In this document: positions 12,487-24,739 of the stretch, piece after piece
Layout: each line of letters opens with the position of its first letter
How positions within the stretch are numbered: position 1 is the first letter of the stretch
From: Ophioderma brevispina
Lineage: Eukaryota; Echinodermata; Ophiuroidea; Amphilepidida; Ophiodermatidae
Reading direction: 5' to 3'
NCBI GenBank assembly: GCA_023653785.1
Contig: JAMKCH010035364.1
Span: forward strand, 168,640 to 232,639
DNA: 64,000 nucleotides
The notes under the pieces: generated by a model
What the model saw: the letters and a program-made list of their open reading frames with translations, nothing else
What the model was told of the DNA's origin: nothing
Databases searched by the model: none
Translations under genes and position numbers: made by a program

Positions 12487-13197
12487 GCGGGGGGTGCCCC
12501 TCGAGAAAGGGTGCGAATCCATGAGGGGGGAAATTCATAAGACAAGGGTTTCAAATGAAAAATGCTTAGACTGCTGTAAAAAGGTAACAAAGTGGTTGTC
12601 TTGTTACAAGGATGAAAAAAAGGTATAGTTTGTTACACTTACAAAATTGTGGTTATGGAGATATAACCCAAAATGTCAACGGTCATCACGAAAGGTTAAA
12701 TCTTAAATATTGCTCCAATTTTTAAAAAATGGGCTCAAATTGTTCATCTTTCCTCGGATGACTGCAACAAAAAACATTTGGCACCGTCTCATATATTTTT
12801 AAACTTCGGAGATCAATAGAGGTCAATGGGGCTGGACCTTGTTGTCATTTATCTCGATAATATATAAACAAAACAAATGAGAGTGTCAAATTCTTTTGTT
12901 GCAATCATGTTGGAAAGGTTAACATTTGGAGACCATTTTTAAAGACTCCGGTTGCAATATTAAGATTTTTAACCTTTGTTGGGACCTTGACATTTGACGA
13001 ATGCTGTCTTATAAACGGTAACACTTACCTTGCAGGTAGTACCAAATTGATACTTTTTTAATCCTTTTGTAACAAGAAGAACACTTTGGTTGACCTTTTT
13101 TAAAGCATCCACGCATTTTTCATTTTTGACGCCTGTTATTATGAATTTTTCCACCTCCTGGATTCCGCCCACAACTTTTACAGAGGGGCACCCCCGC
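12487..13197. mobile_element. Foldback element: 711-bp near-complete palindrome
   Basis: The left end GCGGGGGGTGCCCCTC (12487) mirrors the right end GAGGGGCACCCCCGC (to 13197). Moving inward the arms keep matching in reverse complement. AAATTCATAA-type blocks near 12530 pair with 13140; CTTGTTACAA-type blocks near 12600 pair with 13070; GGTTAAATCTTAAATATTG near 12695 pairs with 12960. The centre is near 12842, so almost the whole element is one imperfect inverted repeat with arms of about 350 bp. No transposase is present. I cannot fix a target duplication. Confidence 0.82.
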
Positions 13198-13779
13198 TAA
13201 AGTATCATTAAACTTATAGAAGACAAATCCAACTGGCGAAAGAAATGATTGCTGTCGCTCTCCAAGGTGGAATGCCCCAAATGACCAACTAACTGTTTAA
13301 ATGTTTACTACATCAATCAACAAAATCCAGATTCAGATCGAACCTTGGAATTGAGCGTCTTTATGTGATTATCTTTTGGTTTATATAGTTAACTATTTAA
13401 TTATTAATACAAAACACAAAAAAAACTATAATCGAAAAATCTCTGAGTTAGGCCCTTTACCACGTAGTGGACCCATCCCAACGAAAAACCACTTTGACGT
13501 TGATTTTTTTTTTAACAAAAACTCTGGGCGCGGTATAGGGTATATCAGCACGACGACATAATACGAAAAGAAAAGGAAAAAAGGGTTGTTAAAGATTTTT
13601 AAAAAATGGCTGTCCCTGTCCAAAAAATGGTGGGTATGACGCGGGCCAACGATTCTTCCCGCTCAAAAAATTTAAAAATCACTTGCTCGAAGGTTTTTTG
13701 TTTCAATTAAACAAAATTGCTCATATAATGTAGTAGGATATAATACAATTGACATTTAAATTGCTGAAAATAACATTAA

Positions 13780-13945
13780 AAAGTTATTCAGAGAAACAAT
13801 TTTTCAAGGACAAAAACAAATTTTTAATTTAGTGCAACGAAAAAAAATATTTATGCTAATTAGTTTATAAAAAAACGCCAGGGCCGATATTTGTTTTTTT
13901 TTTTTCAACACAAAAATATGCGCAACTGATATTTCGGCAATTACA
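13780..13945. repeat. Dispersed ATGCTAATTAG / CGCCA-GGCCGAT family, copy 1
   Basis: Shares TTATGCTAATTAGTTTATA, an ACGCCAGGGCCGAT motif and AAAATATGCGCAACTGATAT with 19800-19940. A weaker match lies at 49790-49870. It directly precedes copy 2 of the long repeat. Confidence 0.65.
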
Positions 13946-16022
13946 TAAAATCTTGGGGGGAAAATAGCCTGGTTTTTAAAACATGGCGCGCGAAAGGAGA
14001 AAAACGAAATCAATGGGTCCACACGGGCCGCTTCACACACTTTTAAATGGAATATCTAGTTTAATTCGGTCATCTCCGAAGATAAGCATAGAAAGAAAAT
14101 AATTTGGTTGCACAACCCAATGCGCTTTTTTGGTATTAATAGATTGCATTTTGACCCAAGTTATGAATTTTAGATAGATAGCACTAATAAGTGTCTAAGA
14201 TATTTTTGCGTTACTTGATAAGGTATATATTACTGCGTTTGTCCTTCTGTTAGTTGGTAAGGAGCATTGTCTTGGTCAATTCAGATTTGATCGCCTTGAC
14301 GTTTAAACAAATAATAAACCTATCGAATAGTAGGAATACTTGTTGTGTTCCTTTTTATAATTTTTCATTTAATTAAGTTATGTTAATCATTTATTTGATA
14401 ATTATGGTAATTTATTTTAAATTAAGTTTAAAAGAATTCAAAAATATCTTTTAGAAAATTCAGCAGTATCGACGTATGTAAAAAATATATTCCAAATAAC
14501 TTGTTGCTACTAAAACCTTTAATATAATTTGCTGGACAAAAGAAAAACAAAACAAAAAAATCCCCTCTTTCCACCAATGTTAAAGTGCAATTTCTATGCA
14601 TTTTACACGATTCAGTGGCTTAATATTGTTTAGAAAGCTCCGTCTGGTGACCCCTAAAAAGGTTAAAACAATCTCTGGCAAATGTATCAATATTGCGTCC
14701 AGCCATTAATTAAAAACATATTGTCAACAGTAAAGTCAATGTTATCTGTACATTTGTACTAAGTCTTGAACTCAAACTGCGGGATATTAAGATTTGAAGA
14801 TGAAAGTGTCGCTATTCTGATATTGGGAATGTTAAAAAATATTGAAAAAGAGGGGGATTTTTGATAAGGAGAACCACTCACAGACAGAAACCCCTTTGAG
14901 GATCAACTTTCAGAGCACCGTTGGACAACATCCAGACCAGCTGTATAAAACGTTTGTCAAGGGTAGTCAGGTCTTTAGACCGTCGAGCGTGCATTAATGC
15001 CGTCATCAGATAATATGTCAGGGGAATAACATCAGATATAGATGTCCGAATGAGCAAACTTCTTCTCTTTCCCAAAGGAAGACAGTATCTCAAAGAATAA
15101 ACAACTGTTGGTTAAAATGTATTATCTGACAGTATGATTGGCGTTGCTTGTAATATACATCTCGCAGTGATGTTTGCTTCCGCAAGTAGCCATTTTTAAC
15201 CTATTGCCTGCAGTAATCGGCTCGTAGTTTGGTGGTTTAACTCTCGTGTTTACCACCCCTTTGTTCCTTTTTGCAACCCAACAATAAACCACTTCTCGGG
15301 GACGATATACATCCAACCCCGCTTTTTTTTTGGAGACAAACGTACCAAATGCCTAGGGAAAGATGTCATAATGTCCATGTCGATGTTGGTACCAATGCCT
15401 ACCCATTGTGATTCCCTTTCGATTGAAATTCAAACTGAAGCACCAACATGCCTCAGTATGAACATCAAAATAACGTCATTTCATTTAAAGTCCACAAAGC
15501 AGTAACACCATCAATTTCCATAGGAAAACTGAGCACGTATAACAGGCCGAACGTTCATTTTGCGAAAAAAAATAATTAAGAATATAAGTTTCTTGTTTAA
15601 TCAGGAGGAGTTTAGTGCTATGTTGGCGAACCCAGCAGCATAGTCCCAAAAAAGTTCTTATTAAACTATGTCAAGGATTTTCATACTTGCAATTGACTGT
15701 ATGAATGCGATGGGATTCGATGTAGAGTTTTCATCAGTGAGGGTAACCAGTGAGGGAATGGGGAAAAACAGCTCCCTGCCCTGACTGACAAAGGTGGTTA
15801 CACGCCTATCTCCAATCCCATCCCTTTTTCGAATACTGTTGAAGGAATATTGCACTCCCAAAGCTTAGCAGGTATGTAAATACCAGTCACAAAACTGCCA
15901 CGCTAGAATGGAAATGCGTGGTAGTCTTGTGAACATGAACTGCGTTTGCCAGTCGTGCTCACCTGTAAGAAAGCAACCTTCCCTCATCCACAAAATGAAA
16001 AACATGTTCACAATAACTGAAT
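13946..16022. repeat. Long dispersed repeat, copy 2
   Basis: Collinear with 57-2720 but without the 611-bp MITE. The two copies differ by frequent 1-3 base indels, many at homopolymers, besides substitutions. The hairpin homologous to 2572-2616 lies at about 15887-15932 and has lost perfect pairing. Short frames here mirror frames in copy 1 but are not conserved as proteins. Confidence 0.85.
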
Positions 16023-16730
16023 TCAGGTAATTGTCTTCAGCCAGGAAGGCCATCTACGCATAATAAAACCGTTAAAAAGGTAATGTTAAGTGGGTTCGAA
16101 AACATTGGTGAGAGGGCGAGCACTCGTGGTTCAATACGAGAAGATCTTTATTCGCGCGATTTTCATTACTCAATTTTAATTAATTATTGACCACAGGAGA
16201 CGACTAATTATTCCCATAGACGGCAAAATAAGTCTTGAAAATGTCATTTTGTTTATAAAATATTCATTTTTCAATCTCCTTTATCCATCGTCGATGGCAA
16301 ATTTGTCATGATTCAACTGTCAAATTCCACCGTATTTAAGGATCAAATTTTAAGTGACCTTCGATGAGCACATGAAAACAAACTCACAATATTATTATTT
16401 TGGTGTTTATTATAGGCAATGATATTGTTTTCTTCATATGATTTGTCGACGGTTGCTGCCCTCATTTGCTCGTGTTTTGGGTAACACAAAATACCCAAAT
16501 TATCTTAGGCTCTTCCACAATGATATTTTTAGTTTCCTGTTGCCGCCCGCCCGGTAAATGCAAGAAGATATCCCAAAATGAATTTAATTATTTTTCAAGA
16601 AATTCAATTATTTGTGTTTTCTTAAGAGTCAGATTTTGTCCAGTATTATGAATTTTTCTTACACAAATACCTTACTATTCCAAGCAAGTTTCATCAGAAA
16701 TAAATTAAATAATAAGGATTTTAAAAGAAA
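16023..16730. other. AT-rich intergenic stretch, no gene seen
   Basis: No repeat boundary or coding signal that I can support. Confidence 0.4.
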
Positions 16731-17335
16731 AGTGGGACACTTGAATGGTTTCTCAGATGCGTTTTACTGATGGTTCCATTGGTGTTTTTGGCGCCTTTGA
16801 ATGTATCAAATGGTTGTTGACGCCAATTGCTGAAAAAACTCAAATGCCATTGCTGTTCCCAAATGGTCAAAAATTATGATTTCTTAAATTATTATAAAAT
16901 TACACACTTTGGATGGTTCCTTAATGTTCACAGTGTTTTTAGCTTCCTTTGTGTTGTCAATTGTTGATTGAAATTACCTGGAGTCCCGATTCACAGTTTT
17001 GGTTCCCCCAAAATTGTTCAAAATAATTATTTTTTAAAGAAAAGTTGTCAACTTTGCGATGGTCGCGCATCAAGATTGTGTTTTTCTGGATGTTTCTGGT
17101 GTTTTGGGCTCCTTTGTGTATCAACACACAAAACCCAAATGCAAAACAAAAGTACCCATTTCCTCCAAATGGTCCAAAAATAATGATGTTCAAAAAGTGG
17201 GACACTTTGGATGGTTCTTGGACGTTTTTTGGATGGTTCCCGGTTTGTGGTTTGGCTCTTTTGTGTTTCAAATGGTTGATGACACTGTCAGTAGGGGACT
17301 TTGTGACTACACATTGATGGTCACATTTTTTTAAC
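16731..17335. repeat. Degenerate tandem repeat with GATGGTTC and CTCCTTTGTGT motifs
   Basis: Recurring blocks include CACTTTGGATGGTTC (16907, 17207), GCTCCTTTGTGT-type motifs (16790, 16931, 17108, 17255), AAATGGTCMAAAAT (16862, 17164) and TATCAAATGGTTG (16805, 17268). Units are irregular, roughly 150-300 bp. The 155-codon minus frame across it is explained by the repeat. Confidence 0.65.
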
Positions 17336-17444
17336 ATGAAGACCTTTATGTTCCCAGAACGGATTTTATTCTCTCTGACTGGATGGTAAGTTGGTTTCTT
17401 GTAATTCATTAATGTGACATCCAAAATGTAATGGTCGATAACTG

Positions 17445-17580
17445 AAACAATAAAAAATACAGAGGACTAAAATTTGTGGCGGTTAATTACCAACATTTTT
17501 TAATTTGGTAATCCGCAGGAGGGACTTAAAATTTGTGGCGGATTACCACGTAAATTCCGACGGATTTTACCACATTATTT
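17445..17580. repeat. Short duplicated AAAATTTGTGGCGG segment
   Basis: GGACTAAAATTTGTGGCGG near 17463 and GGACTTAAAATTTGTGGCGG near 17522 are followed by related TTACCA-containing sequence. Spacing is about 60 bp. Confidence 0.55.
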
Positions 17581-19040
17581 TTCTTATTTTTCTAACGCTG
17601 GTTAGGAACCAATAGTTACTTTGGTCTACGTCTGTGGTGTAGTTTTCCAATATTTTTTTATTTATTTTTACAAAGTGGTAAGAGTGACCATTGAAAAAAA
17701 ACATTACCCGTGCTAAGCAGAGAAGAGAAATGATTCTTGTTGAGTATGTCGATTTCAATTGTGCAACTTGTGATGAAGAAAACTCAGTAGACCCAGGATG
17801 GCTGAAAATAACATTCAGAAGCATCTGCTCTGCTGACACATGGAGTTAATTACAACCCTTTACCCCTTTCAATTACTTATTCCCTCAATCAAACTTTATC
17901 AATGTTTATGCTTTCTAAAACAGGAAAGAGATTGAGTGAGTGGTAGATCACTTGCTAGCGTAGTAGGTTTCTGTATCGAGTGGGTTAAAAATCATGTGAT
18001 ATGCATTGGAGTGGAAATGTATCGCGGTGTTTTGAAACTGACAAGGGGAAATTGATAAATAAAAAGTGACCGCCCCCAATATTTTTTAACCTGCAACAGG
18101 AGGAAACCTAAAAAATTCCATGTGAAGGGCCTGTCCTTAATGGGTGCCAACGTTTCGGAATTCTGACTCTCGTTTTCTGCGTATTCCCTATGAGGATTAA
18201 CATATGAGGTCATGACAGCGCCGGTATGCGTTCAAATGGCAACTTTTCAATGGCATTTCTGTCAGTTTGAAAATGAACATATAGTTCGGTTATAGGTTGC
18301 TTTAAAAAAAGTATAATGATTGCGGGTTTTGTTTTTTTAAATTTTTTCTTTTTAAAAATAGTTGACACAGGTCAAAGTGAAAAAACACGTTTTTGGTCGG
18401 ACATAAACACTAATTGGAAGAAAGGAGAAGAATCCAACATTTGAGGGTTTACAGTTAACGCATGATGTGCCTGTGGATATGACAAAGCAATATGCGACTG
18501 AGGATATATTGCCTGAGCAGGGATCAATCATGCACCAGTCAATGTGACTCAAAGTTTTCCAAGAATCCATACAATTGCCCATGCACTCTTCTTAAACATC
18601 ACAAAAAAAACCATGGTGAATGTCACAATTAGAGCAACCAGGTAAAATGTCCAAATATCATTAAATTTACCCAACCTTTCAGGCGCATATGTGGCAACCT
18701 AGTACAAACATCCCTACCAAATATCCCGTTATGAATGCCCTACTAGTCAGTGTGATGAAAGTATAGAAACTGCCCTATTAACAAAAGTAGAAAATCGACA
18801 TCCTTTTACTAGTTTATAAAATAGTTAGAAGAAGCCCCTATAATACTAGTGGGAATTTGTAGGAACTCCTAACGAATTCCTTATTAAACCACGAGCTGTT
18901 CAGCAAACTGTTCAGCTGCTTACTACCAGTTAGAATATTGTAGCGGCTCCTGAAGAAACTAATTATAGTTAGTAATAATATCGGACATCAATTTACTATT
19001 GCAAATTTAGTACGCAAAAGCCAGTTTTGGTTTTCAGTGT
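17581..19040. other. Intergenic, no gene seen
   Basis: Several 60-90 codon frames without domains. Small CTAGTAGGAA-like words recur around 18740-18960, but I cannot define a unit. Confidence 0.4.
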
Positions 19041-19044
19041 ATGT

Positions 19045-19690
19045 TATTTTAGTTTTAAAATAATGAAATTCATGGAGCGATTCTGCTTATTTGTTATTTT
19101 AGTTTACCAAAGGGGGTTGGGGTCGAGATTAGCGTTTTAATATCTTGATGGCGCTTAATAAAGTACGCGAACAGAAAGTAACTTGACAGTTGCTAGCACA
19201 CAGAAGATAGCAGATATCCTATGTCCCATTGGTGTAGATTTTTCGGTTCGTGAAATGTTTTTGTTCTCTATTGTTTTTTTTCAAAAAAGTGAGCAAATTT
19301 GTAGTCGAGGGACACGCAATCGTAAATTGGAGCGTTTGGATTTTAAATTTCATGGCGTCATATATGCAGGTTTATATCCGTAAAAACAATACTGCTACTG
19401 ACCGTTTTCTACTGTTTTCATTTTTTAGGTCAAGACAAGAAAATGGTGAGTAGAAGTAGAATACGTTGAACAGCGTGGAGGTATCGCTCATGAAATATGG
19501 TATTTTAGTTTAAATTAATATGAATATTCATGAGCGGATTCTGCTTATTTGTTATTTTAGTTTACAAACGGGTGGTTGGCCGGTCGTCGACGATAGCGTT
19601 TACTAATCTTGGTGATGGCGATAAGTAATCGCTAACAGACGTAACTGACAGTGCTAGCAAACAGATAGCTGATATTCAATCCCATGGTAG
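19045..19690. repeat. Two-copy tandem duplication (period ~455 bp)
   Basis: TTCTGCTTATTTGTTATTTT at 19081 and again at 19537 is followed in both copies by GTTGG, AGCGTTT, GTTGCTAGCA-like and CAGATAGC-like blocks in the same order. The copies differ by indels. No coding function is evident. Confidence 0.75.
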
Positions 19691-19789
19691 ATTTTTTTTT
19701 TTTTTTTAAAGTAAAATTGGTATTTTTCAATGAGAATCAAATGATACAATTTTTAAAGCATATAAATAAAAAAAAAAGCGCGATTACTA

Positions 19790-19960
19790 AGATTCAAGAA
19801 CTTCAGTCTTTATTTTAAAAAATGTTATAGCGCCACCCAAAATGCTTTAATATGCTAATTAGCATTATATACGCCATAGCCGATTGAATTTTTCCAACCC
19901 CAAAATATGCGCAACTGATATTTAGGCCATTAAAATTTTGGACAAAAATAATTTACCGTT
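19790..19960. repeat. Dispersed ATGCTAATTAG / CGCCA-GGCCGAT family, copy 2
   Basis: Matches 13780-13945 through ATGCTAATTAG, ACGCCATAGCCGAT and AAAATATGCGCAACTGATAT. Confidence 0.65.
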
Positions 19961-20429
19961 ACCAATACAGTAATATGTGTTAACATTTAAAAAAAAATGT
20001 TGGTCCACGTGCACCACCTTAACACTTAAAGGGGATGGACCCGATTTAGAATATGAAGTTTTAATCATGATTAGATTGGCCTCACTCCAAAAACCATCGT
20101 AAAGTTTTTCGCCGCCATATTTCAATCCGTTTGATTGCGGAGAGCTAAAATTGCGATTTTTATTTGTTAAGCTATAGAGTACTTGTGTTAAAATTCATAT
20201 TGGTCGACACAACAATGGGGCACATTTCGCGCATACTCCGAACCGGAAAATCCTTGCCACTCTAAGATTTAACAGGGTGGTAAATGAGAAACATAGTAGC
20301 TTTCTTCTGATTTCCAAAAAATATTGACCACCTCCTGATAAAATCTGGGGCTTCTGAGGACGAGGCTATCCGTGCTCAACAACGCGTAATATTAGACTAC
20401 TTGCGTCACCGTTCTTGTATGGGTGGACG

Positions 20430-20447
20430 GGGGGGGGGGGGGGGGTA
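20430..20447. repeat. Poly-G run
   Basis: An uninterrupted G tract of about 17 bases; its length in the assembly is unreliable. Confidence 0.8.
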
Positions 20448-20571
20448 GGACATACCAAACCTAAATTTTACCCCCTTATTTTACAAAATCCCCACATTTT
20501 CCCATAGGTTGGACCCAAAAAACGCTGATTCAGCAGCACTTTCAAAAACTATAGAAAACATCTTCAAGCCT

Positions 20572-20942
20572 GTGTGAGGGAGAGATGAGAAAGAGAGGAG
20601 AGAGATGAGAGGGAAAAGAGAGAGGGAGAAAGAGAGAGAATGTGGAATCAAACCAGCAACGAAAACAATTAAGACAGAAGAAATACTAGGAGGAGGAGGC
20701 CAGAGGGAGGGATCGGGACGGTGGGGGCTAGGGAGGGAGGGAGGGAGGGACTGGGAGGGAACGGGAGGGAGGGGAGGGACAGAGAGATAGAGAGACAAGA
20801 GAGGGCGAGAAGAGAGAGGGAACCGAGAGAGAGAGGGAGATAGAGGATTGAGAGGCTCGAGCGAGAGAGAGCGGAGGGGGGAGGAAGGAGAGTGGGAGGG
20901 AGAGACGAGAGAGGAAAGAGAGAGAGGAGAGAGAGAGAGACC
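20572..20942. repeat. GA/GGA-rich low-complexity tract
   Basis: Purine-only stretches of GAGAGA and GGGAGGGAGG. They account for the Ser/Leu/Pro-rich minus frames and Arg/Glu-rich plus frames here. Confidence 0.9.
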
Positions 20943-21394
20943 GCCCCACACCAAGGCCTGCTTCTCATGAAGCATGGTGGTCGTTCAACCTCAAGGTTTG
21001 AACGACTTGTGCTCTGCTAATACTTCCAAGATAGGAACACCTTATTTTGTATCATGTTGCACCGTTTACTTATTATGTCCATTTCCGCCATTTAAGGAAC
21101 AAAAAAATACTTGCAGTTGAATTTTTAGCAGAGTCAAAATTCCTCACTAATATCTGTTTACTCAAAAATGAAGGACCCATTATGACTTTCTAAGTCGGTC
21201 TCACAAAATAAAGGGCAATGACAAGTTGTAGACAAAGCACACTATTAGCAAAAAGAAGGAACATGTAACAAAGCGGGAGGGAAAAAAGTGGAGGTTATTT
21301 TCTTGTTAGGTCAGGGGCAAATTACAATTTCCCCCTAACATGCTTGATAACGTAATACACACTGCGTTTTTCAAGATTTTCTTATTTTAATTTT

Positions 21395-21605
21395 ATTATG
21401 TTATTATTATTATTATTATTATTAGTAGTAGTACCAGTACGTAGTCATGTAGAGTGAGTAGTTATAAGTATAGTGTTCGTCAAGTCAGTAGTTAGTTAGG
21501 AGTCAGTAGTAGTAGGAGTAGTAGTATGTCAAGGAGTTAGTAGTAAGTAGTTAGGAACGTAGTAGGGGTTGAGGGAGGTAGGGGTTTAGGTAAGGGGTAG
21601 TAGTT
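21395..21605. repeat. Degenerate (TTA)n then (AGT)n microsatellite
   Basis: A short (TTA)n run passes into TAGTAGTAG-type trinucleotide sequence with many substitutions. Confidence 0.75.
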
Positions 21606-24340
21606 AGATACACGTTAAAAAAGTTTTCGTTAAACAGATATTAAAAAACAGCGTATTTAAAAGTGGGTTGATTAAAAAATCGCACAAAAACATTGCATAT
21701 AAAATATTAGTGATTAAAACTGACATTTAAAGGAGCTAGGGCACGGTTAGCTCCGCGCACTAGAGCTGGCACTGTTCCAAGTTTGGGATTTTCCCACAAA
21801 AAAATGTGCGTGGCGCATCTCTGAATGGGACGCGCGCGTTTAAAATCAGTAGCTGCGCCGTGGCATGCGGTCTTACCTAAAAACTTATGGAAATGCGTGG
21901 GGGGCGTAGATGCCTGAACGTGGACGGGTCAACCTAAAAATGCCAAAGAAAGAAAAAGATATGCTCAGGAAATAATCAGGACCCTGGATGAACAATGGTG
22001 AATTAGGTTTTTATTATTTCCCCATGAGGCTTTTGGACCGAACGTATAGGTTGACAAAAATTGTATTGTTTTTAGTAGCTTTAGTTTGAAAAGGCTACTT
22101 TAATTGTAGGAATGGAATCCAAACATGTTTTATGTTTTCTATTGCAATGTTTATTCTATTAGGCCTACATGTAGGCCCCTGCTCGTGTTGTCACAACCAC
22201 GCTGCTTCAAATTGACAGATAGAATTTACTAAAGTATTACCTTTAAAAAAAGCCGAGATTCTATCTGATCTCATGGTCTAAGATATGTGTGTCTCAAATT
22301 TTTACGACCTACTCTGGAGTAATTTTCTGTTTTCGTTACGGATAGAAATGACAACTGTGGCCTATGGGGCACGTCCAGATCGACTTTAAAGTGAATAAAC
22401 CTTTCTCAGGGATATAAGCCTATATGGTAACTATAAAATAAAATTTGCTATCCCGTTGGATTTGGAAATGCACCTTTAATTTTTGCAAACAAAAAAACAA
22501 AACTCCAAAAATACACTTTAAAAAAAAAAATCTGTTTAAATGTGTTAGAAGGGCGGATGCATAATCGTTCTTGAGGCCCCTTCTTTGTAAAACTGTTTAC
22601 CTATAAGAGTAAATTTTAGGCCATTTTAGTTTCATGCGCACTGAAATTTCTCGAAATTTGACTGAGTTCCTGAGGGCCTACTTTGAGAAATGAAAAATAA
22701 TGAAATCAGGTGCCCTTGTCCCCAAGTTCGGAATTCGAGGCGGGGCCTCGCATCCATATATGAAAAAGTTTACCCTTTCCCCTCAGAGCTATACCTCCAT
22801 CTGTCCTTCCTCGTCATTAAAATCCAAAGAATTGAAAGTAAAGATAAGTTTCAGAGACTTAAGTAAACGGGAAAAAATTATAACTTAATTACTACTAATA
22901 TTCTAGTTGGGAATTGAGAGAGTTACTTTCTTGCTCTCTAAAAATTACACGTCGGTGCATTTTACAGTAGGCCGAAATGACCAACGATTATAGTATTGTG
23001 TGGCAGAGGTGAAGTTGCCAGTAAATACTCCGAAAAAACTTCCATTATAATAAACTTTAACAGAAAATTAACGGTGCAGTGTTGGCGGCCATACTTTCTT
23101 GTTATTTTACGTTGTATTTGTTCAATGAGTTTCTCAGACTTTCAGAGAATGTCTTCTCATTTTAAAGGCAAACTAATTATTTATACGAGTAGGGGCCCAA
23201 ATAGGATATTGGTCTTTGCTTATGAAATTGCGTGATCGATACAAATCTTCGCGCAGAGAGGTATATTGAAGCGTGACATTGCCGTAAACCTAGGTTGCAG
23301 GTGACGCCTCTAAATTGTCGCATAGACAGTTTTATCACAATTTTGAACACTCAAAAAAACGTTCTATTTGTTACATTATTGAGAGAAAAAGTAGTTCGGT
23401 GACCCCATCTTTTTTCTTTTCTTATCGAAAGCTTCTGAGTTCCAACTTTTATTAAATTCCATCAAAAAATTTCGAGCGGAATTTTTTTTTATAAGTAAAA
23501 TGTCTTTCGAAATCAAATTTCCATAGGGTTTGTACAAATTTTTTGATCAAAAAATGGCAAAAAATGGTATTTTGAATTATATTATATGAAAACGAGGTCG
23601 GTGACCCCCCCTTTTTTATTTTGATTATTGGTTACCATCGATGAAGTTTGTTCATAAACGGGGGGGGGAGTTCAATGAAAATTTCGGACAGATCATCGTT
23701 CCTAGCCCCCTTAATATTCCGTTGGTTAAACACTGAACCCATCTTACGGGTGATAAAAAAAATACAAACGATTGGGTAATTAACGCGTTTCTTAACCAAC
23801 AAAAGATTAACATAAACTTCCCGCCCAAAACCACCGTTTCTTCGAAATATTTTGCAGACAAATTGTTCATTGTGGGTTCTATCTTAAATCCAGGTTGGTA
23901 AATCCTCTATTTTGCACAATGTTTATTTAAATCTTGGTCACATGACCCAATTTGAAAGCGAGGTGGCAAACACACATGGCCTATAACGAGAGAATGACAA
24001 CGTTGCTGAGGAGTGTGAATTAATTTAGTGATATGAAGATCAGGCAATAACCGTATACTCAGACTTTCTTGATCGGTTTCAATGCTTGCTTCAGCAAGGT
24101 TTTGGTTGTATCTGAGACTGTATAGTGGGTTATTTTCAAGACTTCTGTGAGAGACTCACAGCTTCGTCGCTGATAATTCGACAGGGTTGAATAGGTCTAG
24201 TTCTAGGGTCGAAGTCAAGACTTCAATGATGACCGAGGGAATGACGAGGATTATTATGCCTGACTTGAATCAAGCTCTATAAATCCCCGCACTGAAGTAT
24301 TGCCCATAGACATAGACTAGACAATTTCAAGCCAGTTCTC
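21606..24340. other. Intergenic, no gene seen
   Basis: No domains in the short frames. GGTGACCCC-type blocks near 23398 and 23608 are each followed by a T-rich run, suggesting a local duplication of about 210 bp. Confidence 0.4.
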
Positions 24341-24344
24341 TGCC

Positions 24345-24670
24345 ATATTACACGAATAACCCCACAAATGGTTAAACAAGTGATTTAGTTGTTCACCAAC
24401 CCATATTAAGTAATAAGAAATAATACAACAATGATTAAAATTTTAACCAACCATTGTTTTAGGTTAACCAACATCACATTAACCAACATTGAGCAAAATG
24501 AATTAGCCAACAAATGATAAAAGTTTTACAAACCAACCACTTTAGCTTTTAACCAACAGCCGTTGATGACTGTTTTAACCAACAAATGGTGGTTCACTAG
24601 GTAATCCTAGGTTGATTGAACCAATTTTAATCAACAAGAATTAAAATGTGAATCAACGTTGTTAAACATT
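24345..24670. repeat. Diffuse TTAACCAACA repeat
   Basis: TTAACCAAC or close variants recur roughly every 20-40 bp (for example near 24452, 24465, 24479, 24551, 24576), with irregular spacers. Confidence 0.6.
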
Positions 24671-24674
24671 GTAT

Positions 24675-24736
24675 GTAGTAGTAGTAGAGTAGTAGTAGTA
24701 GTAGTTCGTTTAGTAGTAGTAGTAGTAGTAGTAGTA
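24675..24736. repeat. (GTA)n microsatellite
   Basis: Trinucleotide run with two interruptions, followed by a GT- and G-rich stretch to 24790. Confidence 0.85.
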
Positions 24737-24739
24737 TAT

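Noticed and set aside
16957..17424. 155-codon minus frame
   Set aside because: It lies across the degenerate tandem repeat, and overlapping plus frames of 71-91 codons are open too. No domain is recognised.
20481..20975. 164-codon Ser/Leu/Pro-rich minus frame and overlapping frames
   Set aside because: Explained by the GA-rich tract; several frames stay open at once, which is typical of low complexity.
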